A stretch of DNA of 64,000 nt, taken from UBA8941 sp963780545. GTDB taxonomy: Archaea; Thermoproteota; Bathyarchaeia; TCS64. Location of the stretch: positions 453,430-517,429 of the forward strand of contig CAWACK010000010.1 of the NCBI GenBank assembly GCA_963780545.1. Direction: 5' to 3'. The position numbers were made by a program, and so were the translations under genes. Under the pieces are notes generated by a model. It did no database searches. It saw only the letters and a list, made by a program, of their open reading frames with translations, and was not told the origin of the DNA. Below are positions 60,539-64,000 of this stretch, piece after piece (the first letter of the stretch is position 1; every line of letters begins with the position of its first letter).

Positions 60539-61363
60539 TTAGAACCTCGCGAAGATCTTCTTAACGGCCTCGATTCCTTCGCCGACAACCTCGATGTCAT
60601 ACATCTCGCCGAGTCCTCTCTCGTGGCCCCACTTTATGTGTTCAATAGTCTGGGGGTCGATCCCCATCACCCTTGCAGCAGTGGAATCAGTAGCGACTGA
60701 ATCCATGCCGGCGATGATCGTGTCCATCTTAACGGGGTTACCATGAACTGGGCCTCTGCCCTCCATCCCGACAAACCCATCAATAACGGTGATTGCCGGT
60801 TTTAGTATGGTGTTAATGTCTACGATGACCTTATCGATCCCCCTCATATGGTACTTGCCTTTGAACTTGTCCGGAAGGAGACCAAACATATTCTTCATCC
60901 CTAGAGTAACGCCTGTCTGCATATGCGTTTTCAGCTTAGCCGCGCTAACTATCGCCGATTCAGTCACTATTCTGGGCAAATTAATAGTATCCAGGGTCAT
61001 GGCGTTCGGGATCTTTAACTCGACCTTGTCCTTCTCGTAGCGGAGATTTACAAAGCGGACGCCTACTCTGTCGCACATCTCCCTCATTCCGCTGGCGACG
61101 CAGGCCTTATCCGCGTTGGTGGTTGTTGCATCGGACTCGACCACTAGAACCTCCTTGGGGATCTCCCTAAGCCGATTGATGATAGCCTCGACGACCAGTG
61201 GGTCTGTCGTTGCACCCGTCTCCCAGTTCTTCGTTGTAATGAAGTTCACCTTGACGAGGACCCTATCCCAGCCCTCCAATGCCTTCCTATAATTTATCAA
61301 ATCCAAAGCACGGTAGACTGGCTCCAGACCTCGATGCCCCTTTACAATGGCAACCCTAGACAA
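60539..61363 (-). CDS. DUF362-domain protein
   Basis: The protein belongs to the DUF362 family, which occurs in anaerobes alone or fused to ferredoxin domains. Family blocks are RVLVKVNFITTKNWETGATT, VLVVESDATTTNADKACVASG, KLKTHMQTGVTLGMKNMFG and VIDGFVGMEGRGPVHGNPV, with VATDSTAARVMGID near the end. No ferredoxin is fused. Two starts are possible. TTG 61363 (beginning SRVAIVKGHRG like family members) is preferred; TTG 61420 adds 19 hydrophobic residues (GIFLQISIISGSGYPLIDL) but sits 25 bases after a TATA-like box. Function is unknown; members bind iron-sulfur clusters only when fused. Confidence 0.82.
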   Translation of the reverse strand: MSRVAIVKGHRGLEPVYRALDLINYRKALEGWDRVLVKVNFITTKNWETGATTDPLVVEAIINRLREIPKEVLVVESDATTTNADKACVASGMREMCDRVGVRFVNLRYEKDKVELKIPNAMTLDTINLPRIVTESAIVSAAKLKTHMQTGVTLGMKNMFGLLPDKFKGKYHMRGIDKVIVDINTILKPAITVIDGFVGMEGRGPVHGNPVKMDTIIAGMDSVATDSTAARVMGIDPQTIEHIKWGHERGLGEMYDIEVVGEGIEAVKKIFARF

Positions 61364-61434
61364 ATCGATCAGAGGATAGCCGGAGCCGCTAATTATAGAG
61401 ATTTGCAAGAAGATACCCAAAGCCGTACTTTCAC

Positions 61435-61450
61435 AACCATTTATATGGTT
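61435..61450. promoter_or_regulatory. Bidirectional TATA-like dyad between DUF362 and DEAD genes
   Basis: AACCAT-TTAT-ATGGTT at 61435-61450 is a six-base inverted repeat around a TTAT core. It can serve as a TATA box for the DUF362 gene on the minus strand (TTG 61420 would be 20-25 bases away) and for the helicase on the plus strand (GTG 61492, leader of about 20 bases). Confidence 0.45.
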
Positions 61451-61491
61451 CCCATACTCCTCCTATCTGAAAAGGCGTAGGGAAAAAGACG

Positions 61492-62613
61492 GTGAAGTTC
61501 AGCAAGCTGCCCATCAGCAAAGAGTTGAAGAAAGGGCTCAAGGAGCTCGGGTTCGATGAGATGTTCCCCATCCAAGAGAAGGCCATCCCGTTGATGTTGG
61601 AGGGGAAGAACGTGATAGGGCAAGCTAAAACGGGGACGGGAAAGACTGCGGCGTTTGGGGTCCCAATGATCGAGCACCTCAAAGCTTCAGAGGGAAAGAT
61701 TCAAGGGCTGGTTCTCGCGCCGACCAGAGAACTTGCCCAGCAGATTACCGAAGACATAAATGATTATGCGAAGTACACAATCGTCTGCGCTATAGCAATC
61801 TACGGGGGCGTATCCATCGATAGGCAGATCATCGAACTAAGGAAGGGACCGGCTATAGTGGTTGGGACCCCTGGGAGGATCATCGATCACCTTCAACGAG
61901 GAACCTTCAATCTTCGCGAAGTCAAGATGCTCGTACTAGACGAGGCCGACAACATGCTCGACATGGGCTTCGTCGACGACATCGAATACATCCTCCGTCT
62001 GACGCCGAAGGTGAAGCAGATGAGCCTCTGGAGCGCGACAATCGACGACAGGACCATGCACATAAGCGAACGCTACATGCCAAAAGCCGAGTTCGTCAAC
62101 GTCAGCAGAGATGAGATAGGGCTCACAACCATCAAACAGCATTTCATCCTCGTCCCCCAACACGAGAAGGAAGAAACTCTGAAGCGGATCATCGATTTCT
62201 ATAAAATCGACCGCTGCATCATATTCTGCCGCATGAAGGTGGGTGTCGATGAACTCTACAATACCCTGAGACGCGCTGGGTACAACGTTGAGCCGATCCA
62301 CGGCGACTTTACTCAAGCTCGGCGCCAGCAGGTCCTCGACGGATTCAGGCAGGGGAAGTTCAGCATAATGATCGCCACCGAACTAGCTGCACGAGGACTC
62401 GACATCGAAGATGTGCCCTGGATCATCAACTATGACATACCTATGGACCCCAACATGTACTTCCACCGCGTAGGCAGGACAGCTAGAGCGGGAAAGGCCG
62501 GGAACGCAATCACCCTAGTAACGCCCGATGAAGAGATCGAGCTTGAGCGGATCAAGGCGATGACGAAGATCCCCATCTACAAGATGACGTTGCCCCCATC
62601 CTTCCTTTTCTAA
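61492..62613 (+). CDS. DEAD-box RNA helicase
   Basis: A 373-residue DEAD-box helicase with the minimal two-domain core. The Q motif is in DEMFPIQEKAIPLML, Walker A in GQAKTGTGKTAAFG, motif Ia in LAPTRELAQQ, Walker B in LVLDEADNML, motif III in LWSATIDD. Motifs IV-VI include ARGLDIEDVPWIINYDIP and HRVGRTARAGKAGNA. It unwinds RNA using ATP, most likely in ribosome assembly or RNA decay. The GTG 61492 start gives the typical KFSKLPISKELKKGLKELGF beginning. No extra C-terminal domain is present. Confidence 0.95.
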   Translation: MKFSKLPISKELKKGLKELGFDEMFPIQEKAIPLMLEGKNVIGQAKTGTGKTAAFGVPMIEHLKASEGKIQGLVLAPTRELAQQITEDINDYAKYTIVCAIAIYGGVSIDRQIIELRKGPAIVVGTPGRIIDHLQRGTFNLREVKMLVLDEADNMLDMGFVDDIEYILRLTPKVKQMSLWSATIDDRTMHISERYMPKAEFVNVSRDEIGLTTIKQHFILVPQHEKEETLKRIIDFYKIDRCIIFCRMKVGVDELYNTLRRAGYNVEPIHGDFTQARRQQVLDGFRQGKFSIMIATELAARGLDIEDVPWIINYDIPMDPNMYFHRVGRTARAGKAGNAITLVTPDEEIELERIKAMTKIPIYKMTLPPSFLF

Positions 62614-62658
62614 CCTAAACCTGTTAAACTAATCCGATACATATTCTCTCGATACTCA

Positions 62659-63855
62659 TTGGCAGAAGCCTACTTCAAGAGGCAGCCATCGTCTGGAGAA
62701 ATAGAAAAACTCGTCGAAGGCTTCCAATCTTGGCTAGAAATAGATCTCGACGCGGTGTCCCATAACCTGGAGCAGGTCAGAAAAAGGGTCGGCGTAGAGG
62801 TTATCCCCTGCGTCAAGACGAACGCATACGGCCATGGCTTAGTCCCAATTGTGGCACACATGATGACCCAGGGTGTCAAGTGCTTCTTAGTTGCAAAACA
62901 ATGGGAGGCGGAACAGATCAGGGACGCTGGACTAGACTGCGGAATAGTTAGTATGGATCCACTTTTCTCGGAGAAACAATATCAGACAATCGTAAAACGT
63001 GGAATAACCCAAACAGTCTACCAGCGCATGACTGCAAACAACCTGAATATCGCCGCTAAACAACTGGGAGAAAAGGCGCAGGTCTGGATAAAGATTGACA
63101 CAGGCCTCGGCAGGGTAGGCGTAAGGTGGAGCGACGCCGTCGAGCTCATCAGATACGTCTCCTCCCTCCCTCACATCGATATCACAGGAATCTTTTCCAC
63201 AATGTCTGAGGATGCAGAACTCGACAAAGTTCAGTACGATAGGATGAATGAGGTCAGCAACGAGCTTGATAGCTTGGGAATCGAGTATGGCGCTAGAAGC
63301 ATGGCGAGTGGTAACGCGGTATTCCATAGACCCTATGCTTACCTCGACGCAGTCCGCCCAGGTTTGATGCTATACGGTTTCTACCCCAACCCCGAGGACA
63401 GGGAAAGTGGTCTTGACCTCCGTCAAGCCTTCACGTTTATGGCCCGGGTCGAACAGATCAAGTGGGCGTCCGCTGGAGAGTCACTCACCTACAGTCGCCG
63501 CTTCACAGCCCCGAAGAGGATGAAAGTCGGAACAGTCCACATAGGCTACTCCGACGGGTACCCTCGGGGCCTCACAAATAAAGGCGTAGTAAAGGTTGGG
63601 GGAAAGATCAAGCCAGTCTTGGGAACCGTGTCAGTTAATCACTTCTTGGTCGACTTAGACGGAACCAACATCGACGTCGGCGGAGTGGTTGAAGCGATAG
63701 GTACGGAAGGTGAGAATGACGCCCACAAGGTTTCGGAGATGGCTGGGATAATGACCTACTCGTTGATGGTGGGGTTACACATGCTCATTCCACGTGTCTA
63801 TCTAAGGGGAGGTAAGCCGGTAGCGCTAAGCCAGCCGAAGCTTGTGGAGAGTTAA
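62659..63855 (+). CDS. alr: Alanine racemase
   Basis: A 398-residue fold-type III PLP enzyme like bacterial alanine racemase. The PLP lysine is in IPCVKTNAYGHGLVPIV. WLEIDLDAVSHNLEQVRKRV and KIDTGLGRVGVRW are family hallmarks. The second catalytic Tyr is in SLTYSRRFTAP, followed by VHIGYSDGYPRGL. It starts at TTG 62659 and is about 20-40 residues longer at the N-terminus than most. Archaea lack D-alanine-containing peptidoglycan, so racemisation probably serves use of D-amino acids as substrates, in line with other enzymes in the window. Substrate specificity could differ from alanine. Confidence 0.92.
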   Translation: MAEAYFKRQPSSGEIEKLVEGFQSWLEIDLDAVSHNLEQVRKRVGVEVIPCVKTNAYGHGLVPIVAHMMTQGVKCFLVAKQWEAEQIRDAGLDCGIVSMDPLFSEKQYQTIVKRGITQTVYQRMTANNLNIAAKQLGEKAQVWIKIDTGLGRVGVRWSDAVELIRYVSSLPHIDITGIFSTMSEDAELDKVQYDRMNEVSNELDSLGIEYGARSMASGNAVFHRPYAYLDAVRPGLMLYGFYPNPEDRESGLDLRQAFTFMARVEQIKWASAGESLTYSRRFTAPKRMKVGTVHIGYSDGYPRGLTNKGVVKVGGKIKPVLGTVSVNHFLVDLDGTNIDVGGVVEAIGTEGENDAHKVSEMAGIMTYSLMVGLHMLIPRVYLRGGKPVALSQPKLVES

Positions 63856-63868
63856 CAAGGGCATCAGG

Positions 63869-63876
63869 ATTTAAAT
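63869..63876 (+). promoter_or_regulatory. TATA-like box before tRNA-Met
   Basis: ATTTAAAT at 63869-63876 is about 30 bases upstream of the tRNA 5' end at 63903. It follows the alanine racemase stop by 14 bases and fits an archaeal promoter for the tRNA gene. Confidence 0.5.
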
Positions 63877-63902
63877 TTGGGAAACGTGTATGGAGCAGAA
63901 GG

Positions 63903-64000
63903 GCCGGGGTAGCATAGCTTGGCTAATGCGCTGGACTCATGATCCAGAGGTTTAGGCACCAGTGCCTTAGCCGGATAGAGACCATGGGTTCAATTCCCAT
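63903..64000 (+). tRNA. tRNA with CAT anticodon (Met or Ile2), partial, with probable variable-region intron
   Basis: Acceptor GCCGGGG at 63903-63909, D-stem GCAT/ATGC (63912-63915, 63926-63929), anticodon stem CTGGA/TCCAG with loop CTCATGA and anticodon CAT at 63938-63940, and T-arm ATGGG-TTCAATT-CCCAT (63984-64000) are clear. The 3' acceptor strand lies outside the window. Between the anticodon stem and the T-stem there are 36 bases (63948-63983) instead of about five, so an intron of about 31 bases in the variable region is likely. It contains the hairpin AGGCA/TGCCT. Elongator Met fits best, but Ile2 with agmatidine is possible. Confidence 0.88.

Noticed and set aside
1..64000. CRISPR array, insertion sequence or integrase
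   Set aside because: No regularly spaced repeats, transposase motifs or terminal inverted repeats were found on reading both strands.

Overview
The window reads as a dense archaeal chromosome segment of roughly even base composition. Archaeal markers are a TFS/RPB9-type transcription factor, a Nip7-like PUA protein, archease, the KEOPS subunit Cgi121, a TAN1-like THUMP protein, type II methionine aminopeptidase, a Sulfolobus-type OB-fold SSB, a DRG-family GTPase with TGS domain, a DUF1512 protein, and two tRNA genes that appear to carry introns. Many genes have an AT-rich TATA-like box about 25-30 bases before the start codon, with little room for a leader, so leaderless transcripts look common. 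A TACK-type peptide-degrading archaeon, such as a Bathyarchaeia-like lineage, is my best guess; that rank is inference only.

Layout. 1-10.1 kb: PLP and peptide-processing enzymes (SelA-like enzyme cut by the window edge, DmpA-type peptidase, class III aminotransferase, HemL-like enzyme), an NSUN RNA methyltransferase coupled to a frame-broken Nip7, GTP-PEPCK, and two overlapping creatininase paralogues. 10.1-18.2 kb: a decayed membrane gene facing an intact look-alike, then a co-directional set with a GlmL/MutL-like ATPase, a barrel-sandwich/KOW-like protein and four membrane proteins; this is the best candidate for an uncharacterised system. 18.3-23.6 kb: a TIGR04076-like protein, an AT-rich helix-turn-helix orphan, an AlkP-superfamily enzyme, a SIMPL-domain secreted protein, an AbgB-like M20 peptidase and a winged-helix regulator. 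23.6-31.6 kb: an ArsR-type regulator coupled to hybrid cluster protein, frame-broken peroxiredoxin, archease, GMP synthase, a LarA-like protein, two divergent CBS proteins and a PPC/DUF296 protein. 31.7-47 kb: small zinc proteins, LhgO-like oxidase, TFS, OsmC, flavin split-barrel protein, DRG GTPase, AlkD-like protein, FRD-type flavoprotein, a NikR-like regulator, Sua5, DUF89, THUMP, Cgi121, a class V PLP enzyme, SSB, cyclophilin and an arginase-family protein. 47-55.5 kb: DAO-type oxidase, three metallo-beta-lactamase-fold proteins (two are tandem paralogues), DUF1177, UspA, methionine aminopeptidase and a zinc-ribbon/DUF1512 membrane pair. 55.7-64 kb: an FtsX/LolD-type ABC transporter, a lone 5S rRNA, tRNA-Trp with intron, DUF362 protein, DEAD helicase, alanine racemase and a partial CAT-anticodon tRNA.

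Together the genes fit an anaerobic user of peptides and amino acids, including D-amino acids, that makes sugars from PEP by gluconeogenesis and carries redox/nitrosative defence (Hcp, peroxiredoxin, OsmC). Sua5 and Cgi121 serve tRNA t6A synthesis; NSUN, THUMP, archease and Nip7 add RNA maturation.

A recurring oddity is that several normally conserved genes (Nip7, TFS, cyclophilin, peroxiredoxin, probably one zinc-ribbon protein) are each broken by what looks like a single-base shift. Assembly error, true decay and recoding cannot be separated from this sequence alone.
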